64,000 nt of DNA from Streptomyces sp. NBC_00683 (GCF_036226745.1 NZ_CP109013.1:7874001-7938000); one strand, 5' to 3'. Shown: positions 45,479 through 55,287, counted from the first letter of the stretch. Program-made: numbers and translations. The notes: generated by a model not told the origin, from the letters alone.

Positions 45479-45549
45479 TCTCCGGGACTTCCCGCCCGCG
45501 GCGACCCGTCGGGGCCGACGGCCGGGCCGGCAGAGAAGGATCTGGTCGG

Positions 45550-46731
45550 GTGCCTTTCCTGCGACGAACTCGCTTCAGCCACTGGCCGACGCAGCGCGTG
45601 GACGCCGCGGTAGCCGCCGCGGCCGCGGCGATCGGTGTGGCGAACAGCTGGGGCAAACCGTCGAACGGTCTTCTCACAGGGGCCCCGATCACAGTGATCG
45701 CCCTTGTGTCGGGCGCAACAGGACTCCTGCTGTGGTGGAGACACCGCCTGCCCCTCGCGATCCCCTGCTTGGTCGTGGTCTGCCACGTGCTGGCGTTCAC
45801 CCCCACTGCGCTGGCCGTGGCCCTCTACACCGTCGGAGCCGTCCACCACCGGCGACCACGCATCCTCGCGCTGTTTGCCGTCCTCGCGAGCCTGGCCGAC
45901 GTCGCCGCACTCCACCTGGGTGACGCCTGGGACTTCCGCGAGGCCGGCTACTCGCTCGCACTGGCGATCGGGCCGCTGGTCGTGGGCTACGCCGTGGCCC
46001 TGCGCTCCGACCTGGCCGCAGCGTCCCAGGCCGAACTCGCCACACGGGAACGCGAACACGGACTCGTCCTGGAACGGGCACGGATCCATGAACGAGCCCG
46101 CATCGCCCGGGAAATGCACGACGTCGTCTCGCACCGTGTCGGCCACATGGTCCTCATGGCCGCAGCGCTGAAGGTCGGTCCCGGCGCAAAGGACGAGAAG
46201 GTCGCCCAGGAGGCGGAGCAGATCCGGCACGAAGGCCGCCAAGCCTTGGAGGAACTGCGCGAAATCCTGGGAGTGCTCACGCCCGACCGTGCCCGTCGAA
46301 CCGAGCCGCGCGCCCCGCAGGCGGAGGCCCGCAACCTCGACGACCTCGCACGTAGCGCGGAGCACGCGGGCCTACAGGTCGACCTGCGCGTTCAAGGGCA
46401 CCCCGAGTCGCTGCCCACGGTGTTGCAACAGGCTCTCTACCGCACGGTGCAGGAGTCACTGACCAACGCCGCCAAGTACGCTCCCGGCGCCCCGGTACGG
46501 ATCGATCTGGAATGCCGCCCGGACCGTGTCGACCTCAGTGTGGCCAACGGCCCGCCGGCCGGCCCGCCCGGACACGACCTGCCCGGTGGCGGGAACGGCC
46601 TGATCGGACTGCGCGAGCGCGCCTCCCTCCTCGGCGGGGAACTTGAGGCCGGTCCGGAAGCGGGCGGATTCCGCGTATCGCTTCGCCTTCCCCTGCACCC
46701 GCCGCCCACCGGACGCAACGATCAGCCCTGA
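45550..46731 (+). CDS. Two-component sensor histidine kinase (HisKA_3/NarX type)
   Basis: This 393-residue membrane kinase has four or five hydrophobic helices in the first 155 residues with only short loops, so it may sense the membrane or partner proteins. A HisKA_3 dimerisation helix with phosphoacceptor His (ARIAREMHDVVSHRVGHM) and an HATPase domain follow (YRTVQESLTNAAKYA as N-box, GNGLIGLRERASLLGG as G-box). The GTG start follows GAAGGA. It pairs with the response regulator gene upstream. Confidence 0.92.
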   Translation: MPFLRRTRFSHWPTQRVDAAVAAAAAAIGVANSWGKPSNGLLTGAPITVIALVSGATGLLLWWRHRLPLAIPCLVVVCHVLAFTPTALAVALYTVGAVHHRRPRILALFAVLASLADVAALHLGDAWDFREAGYSLALAIGPLVVGYAVALRSDLAAASQAELATREREHGLVLERARIHERARIAREMHDVVSHRVGHMVLMAAALKVGPGAKDEKVAQEAEQIRHEGRQALEELREILGVLTPDRARRTEPRAPQAEARNLDDLARSAEHAGLQVDLRVQGHPESLPTVLQQALYRTVQESLTNAAKYAPGAPVRIDLECRPDRVDLSVANGPPAGPPGHDLPGGGNGLIGLRERASLLGGELEAGPEAGGFRVSLRLPLHPPPTGRNDQP

Positions 46732-46734
46732 ACC

Positions 46735-47139
46735 TCAGGACGCGGAGACCTGGAACCACACCCACTTGCCGTGGGAGCCCACTGTCGCCACGCCCCATGT
46801 GCCCGCGACCGCATCCAGCAGGTCCAGCCCGCGTCCTGTCTCCATGTCCGTCTCCTCGTCGCCGACGCCGACGAGGCTGGACCGCGCACCGTCTCCCATC
46901 AGGGGCTCCGTGTCGAAGACAGCACCGGTGATCATTCCGGCCGACCGGTCGAAGCCGACGGCCACCTCGATGGCAGTGCCCTTCGCATGACGGACGGCGT
47001 TCGACACGACCTCGGACAGGAGCAGGGCGGCCATGTCCGTTCCCGCGCAGTCACCAGGGGCAATGCGCTTCAGGACGTACCGTGCTTCCGTTGCTGCGCG
47101 GGGGTGCCGGGAAATGATGGCGACGCCACTGTCGTGCAT
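46735..47139 (-). CDS. Anti-sigma-type ATP-binding protein (HATPase_c_2)
   Basis: This 134-residue protein has the N-box LLLSEVVSNAVRHA and the G-box GRGLDLLDAVAGTWGV of RsbW-like regulatory ATPases. GGAGCC precedes the ATG. The gene is convergent with the histidine kinase gene, with three bases between stops. It is one of two such ATPases in the window, and no sigma factor lies nearby. Confidence 0.78.
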   Translation of the reverse strand: MHDSGVAIISRHPRAATEARYVLKRIAPGDCAGTDMAALLLSEVVSNAVRHAKGTAIEVAVGFDRSAGMITGAVFDTEPLMGDGARSSLVGVGDEETDMETGRGLDLLDAVAGTWGVATVGSHGKWVWFQVSAS

Positions 47140-47346
47140 GAAAGGCTCCGAGTCGTCAGCTGCCCGAATGAGCAGAATCCCCCTGCTTCCCCTTCCAGGA
47201 TGGCGGAGCCGAAGGGGCCGAACCGTAGGCCCTTCCTCCGGACTCCGATGTCCCCGACGTCACCGGGCCACGTGACTTTCGTCGTGCTCGTGCTCCGGAT
47301 GGGCCTGTGACCTGGGAAGATTCAGGCCGGGAAGGCAGCTCCAGGG

Positions 47347-48438
47347 TCAGCTGTGCGTCCTGGACACGCACGCGGCCACCACGTCACGGAGACTGCCCGT
47401 GCCCTCGAGTGCCTCCCGCTGGATCCGTGCCCCGGTCCCGCGCTCCAGTACGTTCTTGATCGCGATCTCGGTCCGGGCGAGGTCGCCGCTTTCCTCCAGG
47501 GCATCGCGGACGTGCGCGAGCAGGGCGCCCACCACGTCGGAGGCGGGCTCGGGACGCATGGTCAGGGGGTGGAGCAGCTGCCCCTCCAGCCCGTCCCGTC
47601 CGGCCTGCCAGGCGGCCATACGCAGGACACCCACCCCGACCGGGTCGGGCGGCTCCCCTTCGGACCAGCTGCGTGCCGCTGTGTCGACCAGCCCGCGCAC
47701 GAGCGTGGCGAGCAGCGCGGTGTCGGCCGGATCCAGGCAGACGTCCGCCACGCGGACCTCGACCGTGGGGTACCGGTGCGAGAGCCGTGCGTCGAAGTAG
47801 ATCATTCCCTTGTCGCGCAGGACTCCCGTGTCGACGAGTGCCGCGACCTGTTCGTGGTAGCGGTCCGCGGAACCGAAGATCTCGAACGGCCCGGCCGACG
47901 GCCAACGCCCCCAGACCCTGCTCCGATAGCTGGCGTACGAGCTGTCGCGGCCCTGCCAGAACGGTGAGTTGGCGCTCAGCGCAAGGAGCACCGCGAGCCA
48001 GGGACGTATGCGGTCCAGTACGCCGACGCCCTCCTCGTCCGAGTCCACCGAGACGTGCACGTGGCATCCGCAGGTCAGCTGCTCCTGTGTGGTCAGTCCG
48101 AACTTCTCGGCGAGCCACCGGTGCCTCTCGCCCTCGCCGATCGAGGGGCTGACCGGCAGAGGCGCGGTCGCGAGGGCCGCCACGGCGGCCCCGGCCTGTG
48201 CGGCACTCTTCGCCGCCTCGGCCCGCGAGCGCAGGATCTCGTCCGCGAGTTCGCGCATGTCGGTGCGCGGTTCGGTGGCGAACTCCAGCTGCTGGTCATG
48301 GAGTTCCGGCTCGAAGACCGAGTTCCCCGCCGCGCGGCGTTCCGCGAGGGCCAGCACGGCCGTCGACAGCGCACGGGGCTCGCCGCTCTGTTCGTCGACG
48401 AGCAGGAGCTCCTCCTCGACACCCACCGTCCGCACCAT
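47347..48438 (-). CDS. YbdK-type carboxylate-amine ligase (glutamate-cysteine ligase homologue)
   Basis: The protein has 363 residues from an ATG with GGGAGG five bases upstream (the open frame extends further without support). It starts with the signature VGVEEELLLVDEQSGEP and has the GCS2-type motifs LTCGCHVHVSVDSDEEG and TVEVRVADVCLDPADT. Family members have weak gamma-glutamylcysteine ligase activity in vitro. Actinobacteria make mycothiol instead of glutathione, so the physiological role is unclear. It is a single gene. The intergenic stretch behind it holds a terminator. Confidence 0.88.
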   Translation of the reverse strand: MVRTVGVEEELLLVDEQSGEPRALSTAVLALAERRAAGNSVFEPELHDQQLEFATEPRTDMRELADEILRSRAEAAKSAAQAGAAVAALATAPLPVSPSIGEGERHRWLAEKFGLTTQEQLTCGCHVHVSVDSDEEGVGVLDRIRPWLAVLLALSANSPFWQGRDSSYASYRSRVWGRWPSAGPFEIFGSADRYHEQVAALVDTGVLRDKGMIYFDARLSHRYPTVEVRVADVCLDPADTALLATLVRGLVDTAARSWSEGEPPDPVGVGVLRMAAWQAGRDGLEGQLLHPLTMRPEPASDVVGALLAHVRDALEESGDLARTEIAIKNVLERGTGARIQREALEGTGSLRDVVAACVSRTHS

Positions 48439-48575
48439 CGTGGCCTCCCGAACCCGGTTCTGCCCGCCGCCACTGCCGGGCGAGTCTGTCCTGCCACTCA
48501 CCGACTGCCCCATGCTCCGGGCTTCACTCGAACAGGAGACCCATGTGTCCACTGCCGGACCTCGTTGCTGCCCGC

Positions 48576-48605
48576 GCGGACCAGCACCCCCCGGTGCTGG
48601 TCCGC
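48576..48605 (-). terminator. Terminator downstream of the GH2 gene
   Basis: Perfect 13-bp arms (48576-48588 and 48593-48605) with a four-C loop, 31 bases beyond the stop of the leftward glycan-utilisation genes. Confidence 0.7.
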
Positions 48606-48636
48606 ACCCGCCGCTCCCGGGACGGGCTCCGGTCCG

Positions 48637-50484
48637 TCACCGGGAGGCGGTCCCCCGGTTCCCCTCCGGGCGTTCGTAGGCTGCCTCGGCGGTCTGGACG
48701 GTGCGGATCCGGGCGATGTCGAACTTGGGCTTCCGGTCGAAGTCGTAGAGGCCGTTCTCCTCCTGGAAGGTGTCGGTCAGCTGCGTGTAGCAGTAGCCGA
48801 ACATGTCGGGGTCCTCGAGAAGGACGCGGGTCAGGCCCTCGAAGCGGTCGTGCCACGCTTCGACGCTCCCGACCCGCTGGCCGTAGCCCCACGAGTCGGC
48901 CCGGCCCGGGTCGTCCGCGGACTCCTGGTCCTCGCCCAGGCGCCGCGGGTTCCACCAGATGCCGCCGTACTCGGACACGAAGAACGGCTGTCCCGCGTAG
49001 GGGTAGGACATGGCCGCGCCGTCCAGCTCGTTGAGGAAGGGACGGCCGTCCCGAAGGCCGGACTGCTCGCGGCGGAAGGCCTCCGGGTCCTGCTCGTAGG
49101 AGTGGGAGTCGTAGACGTCCGCACCGCGTACGCGGTGGGCGTAGCCGGACGCGTCGACGACCGGGCGGCTCGGGTCGGCGGCCTTGGTGGCCAGGTACAT
49201 CGCGAGGGTCACGTCGTCGAGCTGGGTGAGCCGGTCGTGGAGGAGCTGATGGGTCTCGTTGAGCGGGCACCAGCCGATGATCGACGGATGGCTGCGGTCG
49301 CGGCGCAGCACTTCGAGCCACTGGGCGACGAAGGAGGCGGTGGGCTGCTGGTTGTTTCCCGCCGGTCCCTGCCCGGATGCGCCCCAGTCCCCGAACTCGC
49401 CCCAGACCAGGTAGCCCAGGCGGTCGGCGTGGTAGTAGAAGCGCTCCTCGAAGACCTTCTGGTGGAGTCGCGCTCCGTTGAAGCCGGCGGCCATGGCGAG
49501 TTCGATGTCCTGGCGCAGGGCGTCGTCGCTGGGGGAGGTCATCAAGGTGTCCGGCCAGTAGCCCTGGTCGAGGACGAGGCGCTGGAACACGGGCCGGCCG
49601 TTGAGGAGGACGCGGTTGCCGCTGATCGCGACCGACCGGAGGCCTGCGTACGAGCCGACCTCGTCGACCACCTCGCCGTCCCGGGTGAGGCGCAGACGCA
49701 GCCCGTACAGATGGGGGTCCTGCGTCGACCACAGGCGGACCCGGTCGGCCGGGACCGGCAGCGTGAGGCCCGGTGCGAGGTCGTCCGCGGGAACGGCGGC
49801 CACGCACACATCGCCGGCCTCGTCGGTCAGTACGGCTTCGAGCGTGAGGCCCGCGGTGTGGTGCGAGAGCTCCGCGGTGATGTGGAAGCTGCCGGTGGCG
49901 CGTTGGGGGACGATGTTCAGCGAGCTGATGTGCGCGCGGGGCACCGGCTCCAGCCACACGGTCTGCCAGATGCCGGTGGTGCGGGTGTAGTGGCAGCCCG
50001 TGTTGCCGTACCAGGTGGCCTGCTTGCCCCGGGCCTGCGGATCCGACGGGGTGTCGCGGGCCCGGACGACGACGGTCGCCGTCTCGCCCGCCGTCGCGAC
50101 TCCCCTGAGCGAGGCGGTGAACGAGCTGAAGCCGCCGCGATGGCGTGCGACCTCGACGCCGTTCACCCACACCGTCGCGTCGTGGTCCACGGCTCCCAGG
50201 TGCAGGAGCACGTCGCGGCCGGCCCAGGCCTCGGGGACGACCACCTCGCGGCGGTACCACACGGCATGCAGGAAGTCGGTGTCCTCGACACCCGAGGCCC
50301 GTGACTCCGGTGCGAAGGGCACGACGATGCGGTCCGCGAGCTCCCGGGTGAGCAGGCCGCGCTCCAGTCCCGAATCGCCGCGGTCGATCTCGAACTGCCA
50401 CTCACCGTTGAGGTTCAGCCAGTCGGGTCGCACGAACTGCGGGCGCGGGTACTCCGGCTTGGGCGGGTGGGGCATCTGGTGCAT
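48637..50484 (-). CDS. Glycoside hydrolase family 2 enzyme
   Basis: The protein has 615 residues from the ATG at 50484, which has GAAGG at proper spacing. It has the GH2 layout: a sugar-binding jelly-roll (WLNLNGEWQFEIDRGD, VWYRREVVVPEAW, VWVNGVEVARHRGGF), an immunoglobulin-like domain and a TIM barrel. The acid/base is Glu410 in CPLNETHQ and the nucleophile Glu505 in FVSEYGGIWW. No signal peptide is seen, so it acts on imported oligosaccharides. Beta-galactosidase, beta-glucuronidase and related specificities cannot be told apart. It is the last gene of the ABC-transporter locus, 44 bases after the BNR protein. Confidence 0.88.
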   Translation of the reverse strand: MHQMPHPPKPEYPRPQFVRPDWLNLNGEWQFEIDRGDSGLERGLLTRELADRIVVPFAPESRASGVEDTDFLHAVWYRREVVVPEAWAGRDVLLHLGAVDHDATVWVNGVEVARHRGGFSSFTASLRGVATAGETATVVVRARDTPSDPQARGKQATWYGNTGCHYTRTTGIWQTVWLEPVPRAHISSLNIVPQRATGSFHITAELSHHTAGLTLEAVLTDEAGDVCVAAVPADDLAPGLTLPVPADRVRLWSTQDPHLYGLRLRLTRDGEVVDEVGSYAGLRSVAISGNRVLLNGRPVFQRLVLDQGYWPDTLMTSPSDDALRQDIELAMAAGFNGARLHQKVFEERFYYHADRLGYLVWGEFGDWGASGQGPAGNNQQPTASFVAQWLEVLRRDRSHPSIIGWCPLNETHQLLHDRLTQLDDVTLAMYLATKAADPSRPVVDASGYAHRVRGADVYDSHSYEQDPEAFRREQSGLRDGRPFLNELDGAAMSYPYAGQPFFVSEYGGIWWNPRRLGEDQESADDPGRADSWGYGQRVGSVEAWHDRFEGLTRVLLEDPDMFGYCYTQLTDTFQEENGLYDFDRKPKFDIARIRTVQTAEAAYERPEGNRGTASR

Positions 50485-50527
50485 GTTCATCCTTCACAAC
50501 AGGTGGTACGGGTGGGGTGCTCAGGGT

Positions 50528-51727
50528 TCACGCGGCGGGAACGGAGCCGGTGGCGAAGTAGGGCTTGCAGACGGAACCTGCCCAGTCCGTAGCGATCTGC
50601 AGAAGGCTTGTGCCGTCGGGGGAGGGCAGCAGGCTGGAGCTGTAATTGGGGCAGTAGTCGACGGTCGTCGACTCGACGGTGACCGGCGCGGGCACGGCTC
50701 GCCAGCTCCCGGAGGCACCGGTGCTGTTGACCCAGACGGTGCGACCGCTGCCCTCGGCCCGGCTGCCGTCACGGTTGTACATGACCTGGCCGACGAGGAA
50801 GAGCCGGCCCTTCGGGTTGCCCGCCTCCGGAGCCCAGGCCAGGTTCGGCGCGTGCTTGAAGTACTTGCCGTCGGCGGTCTCCGGGCGGATGCCCAGGTAG
50901 GCGGGGTCGCCCCAGTTCCAGCCGTCGGGGGAGGTGCGGTAGTGCACGACGCACACGTACTGGCCCGCGGCTGCGCAGATCTCGTACGACATCACGTACG
51001 TGCCGTCGCCGATCCTGCGGACCACCGCCATGCCGGGGCGGTCGGAGGCGAGTGTGCTCGCGATGGTGTCGTGGTGCCCGGTCCAGTTCAGCCCGTCGGT
51101 GGTGCGGGCGGCCACCAGCTTCTGGCTGTGGGCGGGGTCGGTCTCGTCGGAGTAGTGCGCGACCAGGGCGCCTGTGGCGTCGACGGAGAATTCCGGCTCC
51201 CACAGGCCCTTGGTGTCCGGTGCCGTGGCGATGGTCGAGAGGTAGGACCAACTGCGTCCGATGTCGTTGCTCCTGAAGACGCGCAGTGCCATGCGCCGGT
51301 TCGGCTCGTCCTGGCCGACCGACGCGGCCCACAGCAAGGTCCCCGCGGGCAGGGACCCGACCTGCTGCGGGAGTTCGTACAGGGCCGAGCAGCACAGCCC
51401 CTGGCCGGCCGCGGCCTCGGGGTCACTGACCGTGCCGACCTCCCGGAACGAGGCGCCGCCGTCGGTGCTCTCGTGGACGGCGCCGAGGCCGTTGTTGCCG
51501 GAGAAGGTGACGACCGAGGCCAGCACGCGGCCGTTGGCGGCGCCGCTGTGGGCGAGTCGGACGGCACGGGGGTAGAGGCCGGTGCCGTCGCGCAGGAGGG
51601 TACCGGTCGCGGCGGCGGCCGGTGTGCCGGACTGGACGACGACCAGGCCGGCCAGGAGGGCGAGCAGCAGGGGCAGCAGGGTGGCGGTGCGGAGCGAGAG
51701 CGGTCGTGCGGGGCGATGCGCCGACAT
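50528..51727 (-). CDS. Secreted sialidase-like (BNR/Asp-box) glycoside hydrolase
   Basis: This 399-residue exported protein has AGGAGA ahead of its ATG and a signal peptide (LSLRTATLLPLLLALLAGLVVVQSGTPAAA). Asp-box-like repeats mark a six-bladed propeller: HESTDGGASFREV, FRSNDIGRSWSYL and YRTSPDGWNWGDP. The opening YPRAVRLAHSG carries the Arg common to sialidases and GH93 exo-arabinanases. It probably releases a sugar or disaccharide outside the cell for uptake by the adjacent ABC importer. Sialidase versus exo-arabinanase cannot be decided by eye. Confidence 0.75.
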   Translation of the reverse strand: MSAHRPARPLSLRTATLLPLLLALLAGLVVVQSGTPAAAATGTLLRDGTGLYPRAVRLAHSGAANGRVLASVVTFSGNNGLGAVHESTDGGASFREVGTVSDPEAAAGQGLCCSALYELPQQVGSLPAGTLLWAASVGQDEPNRRMALRVFRSNDIGRSWSYLSTIATAPDTKGLWEPEFSVDATGALVAHYSDETDPAHSQKLVAARTTDGLNWTGHHDTIASTLASDRPGMAVVRRIGDGTYVMSYEICAAAGQYVCVVHYRTSPDGWNWGDPAYLGIRPETADGKYFKHAPNLAWAPEAGNPKGRLFLVGQVMYNRDGSRAEGSGRTVWVNSTGASGSWRAVPAPVTVESTTVDYCPNYSSSLLPSPDGTSLLQIATDWAGSVCKPYFATGSVPAA

Positions 51728-51789
51728 GGGTCTCTCCTGAAGGGTGGACGACTGCGGCTGATCGGGCAGGTGGCGGGCGTGGTGGCGGC

Positions 51790-52680
51790 TCACTTGAGGC
51801 CGGTGCCTGCGATGCCCTCGACGATGCGGCGCTGGAAGAGTGCGAACACCGCGAGCAGCGGGATCGCGCCGAGCACGGCGGACGCCATGAGCTGTGCGTA
51901 GGGGACGCCGAACACGTCCTGGACGGAGGTCAGTCCGACGGGCAGCGTCATCATCTCCGGGTCGGTGACGACGAGCAGCGGCCACAGGAAGTTGTTCCAC
52001 ACGCCGACGAACACGAAGATCGTCACGGCGGAGACCGCGGGCCGGGAGACCGGCATCACGATCTGCGCGTACGTGCGCAGCCAGCTCGCGCCGTCCGCGC
52101 GCGCCGCGTCGATGAGCTCGCGCGGGATCCCGTCGAAGAACTGCTTGAAGACGAAGACGGCGACGACGTTGGGGACCTGGGGCAGGATCACGCCCCAGTA
52201 GGTGTTGAGCAGTCCCGCCGACTGCAGCGCGAGGAACTGCGGGATCATCAGGACCTGTCCCGGGACCATGATCCCGGCGAGCAGCAGCAGGAACGCTGCC
52301 CGGCGTGCCCGGAACCGGGTCTGCGACAGCGCGAACGCCGCCAGCGAGGCCAGGACGACCGTGAACAAGGTGGTCAGGACCGAGGTGATGAAGCTGTTCG
52401 CGTACCAGTAGGGCAGCTTGCCCGCGTCGAAGATCTCCCCGTACGCGGCGAGCGTCGGATGCGCGGTGAACCACCCGGTCGGGTCGGTGACGACCTCCTG
52501 CGCGGGCCGTATCGAGGTGGCGAGAGCCCAGACCAGCGGTACCAGCCACAGCAGCGCGAAGGCGATCAGCACGCCGAGCGCCACCCGGTTGAACAGACGC
52601 TCCGCGTCGTAGCGCCGCTTCGGCGGGTCGGTGGCGGTCGGTCGGTGGTCCGTCACGGGGCGGACGGCGGTCGAGGTCAT
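51790..52680 (-). CDS. Carbohydrate ABC transporter permease (MalG type)
   Basis: This 296-residue inner-membrane permease has six helices and the EAA loop near the C-terminal third (ELIDAARADGASWLRTYAQIVMPVSRPAV). GAAGGAGA precedes the ATG, which lies two bases beyond the stop of the other permease gene. It is the MalG/MsmG-type partner and should sit with the MalF-type protein and a shared ATPase to import an oligosaccharide. A Pro/Arg-rich cytoplasmic N-terminus precedes the first helix. Confidence 0.92.
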   Translation of the reverse strand: MTSTAVRPVTDHRPTATDPPKRRYDAERLFNRVALGVLIAFALLWLVPLVWALATSIRPAQEVVTDPTGWFTAHPTLAAYGEIFDAGKLPYWYANSFITSVLTTLFTVVLASLAAFALSQTRFRARRAAFLLLLAGIMVPGQVLMIPQFLALQSAGLLNTYWGVILPQVPNVVAVFVFKQFFDGIPRELIDAARADGASWLRTYAQIVMPVSRPAVSAVTIFVFVGVWNNFLWPLLVVTDPEMMTLPVGLTSVQDVFGVPYAQLMASAVLGAIPLLAVFALFQRRIVEGIAGTGLK

Positions 52681-52682
52681 GG

Positions 52683-53591
52683 TCAGTTCTCCTTCTCGGC
52701 GCGGCGGACCAGGGCGAACCAGACGAGGGAGACGAACAGGATCACCACGAACAGGAGCAGCGACACGGTCGAGGCATAGCCCACGCGGCCCTCCACGAAG
52801 CCGGTGTCGTAGATCAGCTGGAGGGAGGGGCGGGTGCTGCCGTCGGGGCCGCCGCCCGTCATCATGTAGATCTGGTCGAAGACCTTCAGCGAGGCGATCA
52901 CCTGAAGGACCGTGACCAGCGTCGTCGTACGGCCCAGCATCGGGACGACGACCAGGCGGATGCGCTGCCAGGGTCCGGCCCCGTCGACCGCGGCGGCCTC
53001 GTGCACCTCGCGCGGCACCTCCTGCAGACCGGCCAGGTACAGCACGAAGTTGAAGCCGATGGTCCACCACACGGTGGCCACCGTGATGGACACCATCGCC
53101 CAGTCCGGATCGCCCAGCCAGGACGGCGGGGAGTCCACGCCGAGCGAGGTGGCCACCGACTGGGCCAGGCCCACCTGGTCGGCGTAGATGAACATGAACA
53201 GCAGCGACACCACCGCGGAGGGCAGCACGAACGGCGCGAAGAAGGCGAACCGGAAGAACCAGCGGCCGCGTACGAACCGGTCGGCGAGCAGCGCGAGTGC
53301 CAGACTGAGCAGCACCAGCGGCACGGTCGTCAGGACCGTGAACCACAGGGTGTTGCCCAGGGTCCGCCAGAACTCCGAATCACCGAGAACCGCGGCGTAG
53401 TTGGACCAGCCGGCGAAATCTCCGAGGCCGCTCCTGAGCAGGCTCGTTCCGAAGAACCCGGCGACCACGGCGTAGACCAGCGGTCCCACCAGGAACACCA
53501 GATAGAAGAGGGCAAAGGGCAGCAGCATCCCCGGGCCCGCCCAGCGGTCACCTCGGCTGGACGGCGGGGGAAGAGCGGTTGTCGTGGCCAC
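52683..53591 (-). CDS. Sugar ABC transporter permease (MalF type)
   Basis: This 302-residue membrane permease has six helices, a periplasmic-side TGGGPDGSTRP motif characteristic of MalF-like permeases and the EAA loop EVHEAAAVDGAGPWQRIRLVVVPML. The start is GTG at 53591. The gene lies between the lipoprotein gene and the second permease gene, all leftward and presumably one transcript controlled by the LacI operators upstream. Confidence 0.92.
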   Translation of the reverse strand: MATTTALPPPSSRGDRWAGPGMLLPFALFYLVFLVGPLVYAVVAGFFGTSLLRSGLGDFAGWSNYAAVLGDSEFWRTLGNTLWFTVLTTVPLVLLSLALALLADRFVRGRWFFRFAFFAPFVLPSAVVSLLFMFIYADQVGLAQSVATSLGVDSPPSWLGDPDWAMVSITVATVWWTIGFNFVLYLAGLQEVPREVHEAAAVDGAGPWQRIRLVVVPMLGRTTTLVTVLQVIASLKVFDQIYMMTGGGPDGSTRPSLQLIYDTGFVEGRVGYASTVSLLLFVVILFVSLVWFALVRRAEKEN

Positions 53592-53700
53592 GGGTCGGCC
53601 TTTCGGTCAAGGCGTTCGGAATCCAGGGGCGGGTGGAACGGAGCTGAAGTGCGGCGGCACGATCCGGACGGTCGTACCGACGGGGGAGGGGCCGGAGCGG

Positions 53701-55107
53701 TCACACCGGCGCGGGCCGTGCGGCCAGTTCACGCAGTTCGCGGCGGATCCGTTCGGCGCCCGCCGTGGGGCTCGTGGCTCCGGTGAACACCGAGGTCGCC
53801 GCGTCCCCCACCACCTGCTGCAGGGTGCTGCCAGCGCCGCCGTACCACGCGGCCGGGTCGTAGACAGCTCCGTCCGCGGCAGCGGCGTAGTGCGATTGCG
53901 GCACCAGCTCCCGGTAGGTGCGCGAACGCTGCGTCGGCAGCCAGGCCGGCACATGGCCGCCCTCGGCCCACAGGTTGCTGGAGTGCAGCATCGAAGCGAT
54001 GAACTCCAGTGACATGTCGAGGCGCTGGGCCTTCGCGGAAGGAGCCTTCGGCAGTACCAGGGCGTGCGAGTCCGCAGCGCACGCGTAGGGGGCGTCCGTG
54101 AAGATCCGGGGCAGCGGCCGCATGTCGAACTTCACCTTCGCGGACTTCACCGCGAGGACCTGCCAGACGCCGTCCATCAGGAAGCCGGCCTTGCCGGTGT
54201 TGAGGAGGGTGATGGCGCCGCCCTGTCCGTCGGCGGCAGGCGGTACGACCTTCTCGTGAGTCAGGCGGCGCATATAGGCGAGAGCCTCGGCGGCGGCCGC
54301 AGTGTCGACGACGACCCGCCGGCCCCGGTCGGCGACGAGATCCCCGCCGCCGAGCTGCCGGTACAGCGACCAGAACAGGCGGAACTGGGTCGAGGCGTCC
54401 TTCACCGAGGCGATCGAACCGCCCCAGGCGCCGGTCACCTCCTTCGCCGCGCGCATCGCGTCGATGAAGGCGTCGGGTCCGTCCAGGTCCGCCAACCGGC
54501 CCTGTCCGTCGAGGAGTCCGGCCTTCTCGGCGATGTCCGTACGGAAATACAGCACGAACGGATGCGTGTCTATCGGCACGGCGTGCAGCACGCCTTCGAC
54601 CTGCGACTTCTGCCAGGGGCGCGCGTCGAACCGGTCGGGGGTGATTCCGTGCCGGGCCAGGTCCGCGCTGTGCAACTCGGAGAGCAGGCCCGCCTCGACG
54701 AGCGTGGGCACCTTCGACAGGTGGGTGACCGCGACCTGCGGCGGGCGGCCGCCGAGCGTGGCGAGGGTCAGCTTCGTGTAGTAGGGGTTGCCCCACAGGA
54801 AGGTCGCCGATCTCAGGTCGACCGACCGGTGTGCGGTGCGGAAGACGTCCTGCATGGCCAGCATCCGCTCGCCGTCGCCGCCGGTGAACGGATTCCAGAA
54901 GTTCAGCCGGTCCGGCTCGGGTGCGCCGCCGGTGAACCCCTGCGCCACCGTGCTGCCGCAGCCGGCGGCGGCGAGCGCGGTGGCGCCCGTCGCGCCGAGC
55001 GCCAGCGTCCCGCGCAGCACGCGGCGACGGGACGGGGCGGGCGGCAGGGCGGGGGGCAGGACGGGCGACGGGACAGGGGACGGAGGGGGCGGTATGCGGT
55101 CCCGCAT
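53701..55107 (-). CDS. ABC transporter substrate-binding lipoprotein (sugar)
   Basis: The protein has 468 residues from the ATG at 55107 with GGAAGGAC upstream. An Arg-rich, Pro-rich N-terminus leads into a signal sequence with RRR (possibly Tat) and a lipobox LAAAGCGS, so the mature protein is anchored by Cys. The body is a solute-binding protein of cluster B (LNFWNPFTGGDGERMLAM, TGKAGFLMDGVWQ, CAADSHALVLPK). It is divergent from the LacI regulator gene; the CAACGTTG operators lie in the shared promoter. Confidence 0.9.
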   Translation of the reverse strand: MRDRIPPPPSPVPSPVLPPALPPAPSRRRVLRGTLALGATGATALAAAGCGSTVAQGFTGGAPEPDRLNFWNPFTGGDGERMLAMQDVFRTAHRSVDLRSATFLWGNPYYTKLTLATLGGRPPQVAVTHLSKVPTLVEAGLLSELHSADLARHGITPDRFDARPWQKSQVEGVLHAVPIDTHPFVLYFRTDIAEKAGLLDGQGRLADLDGPDAFIDAMRAAKEVTGAWGGSIASVKDASTQFRLFWSLYRQLGGGDLVADRGRRVVVDTAAAAEALAYMRRLTHEKVVPPAADGQGGAITLLNTGKAGFLMDGVWQVLAVKSAKVKFDMRPLPRIFTDAPYACAADSHALVLPKAPSAKAQRLDMSLEFIASMLHSSNLWAEGGHVPAWLPTQRSRTYRELVPQSHYAAAADGAVYDPAAWYGGAGSTLQQVVGDAATSVFTGATSPTAGAERIRRELRELAARPAPV

Positions 55108-55140
55108 GGGTAAGCGTCCTTCCACGGCAGAGGTGGAGTA

Positions 55141-55148
55141 CAACGTTG
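55141..55148. promoter_or_regulatory. LacI-type operator copy 1 (CAACGTTG)
   Basis: Palindromic CAACGTTG in the context TACAACGTTGGAA, 34 bases upstream of the lipoprotein start codon. It is one of three copies in the divergent promoter and a likely binding site of the adjacent LacI-family repressor. Confidence 0.6.
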
Positions 55149-55196
55149 GAATAGAGGGCAGTGGCAGTCGTACTGCTGGGCTGCCCGCTGCGGTTA

Positions 55197-55204
55197 CAAC
55201 GTTG
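55197..55204. promoter_or_regulatory. LacI-type operator copy 2 (CAACGTTG)
   Basis: The most symmetrical copy, TACAACGTTGTA, lies in the middle of the divergent promoter. Confidence 0.6.
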
Positions 55205-55287
55205 TATCCGGCGCGTAATGCGGCGTCAACACCTCCGGCAGGAACTTCCTGCGGGAGGTGGGCCGGGAAGTTCGGCATCCGGCATTG

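Noticed and set aside
47156..47371. 71-codon minus-strand frame between the ATPase and YbdK-type genes
   Set aside because: Ser/Gly/Arg-rich, no ribosome site and no family.
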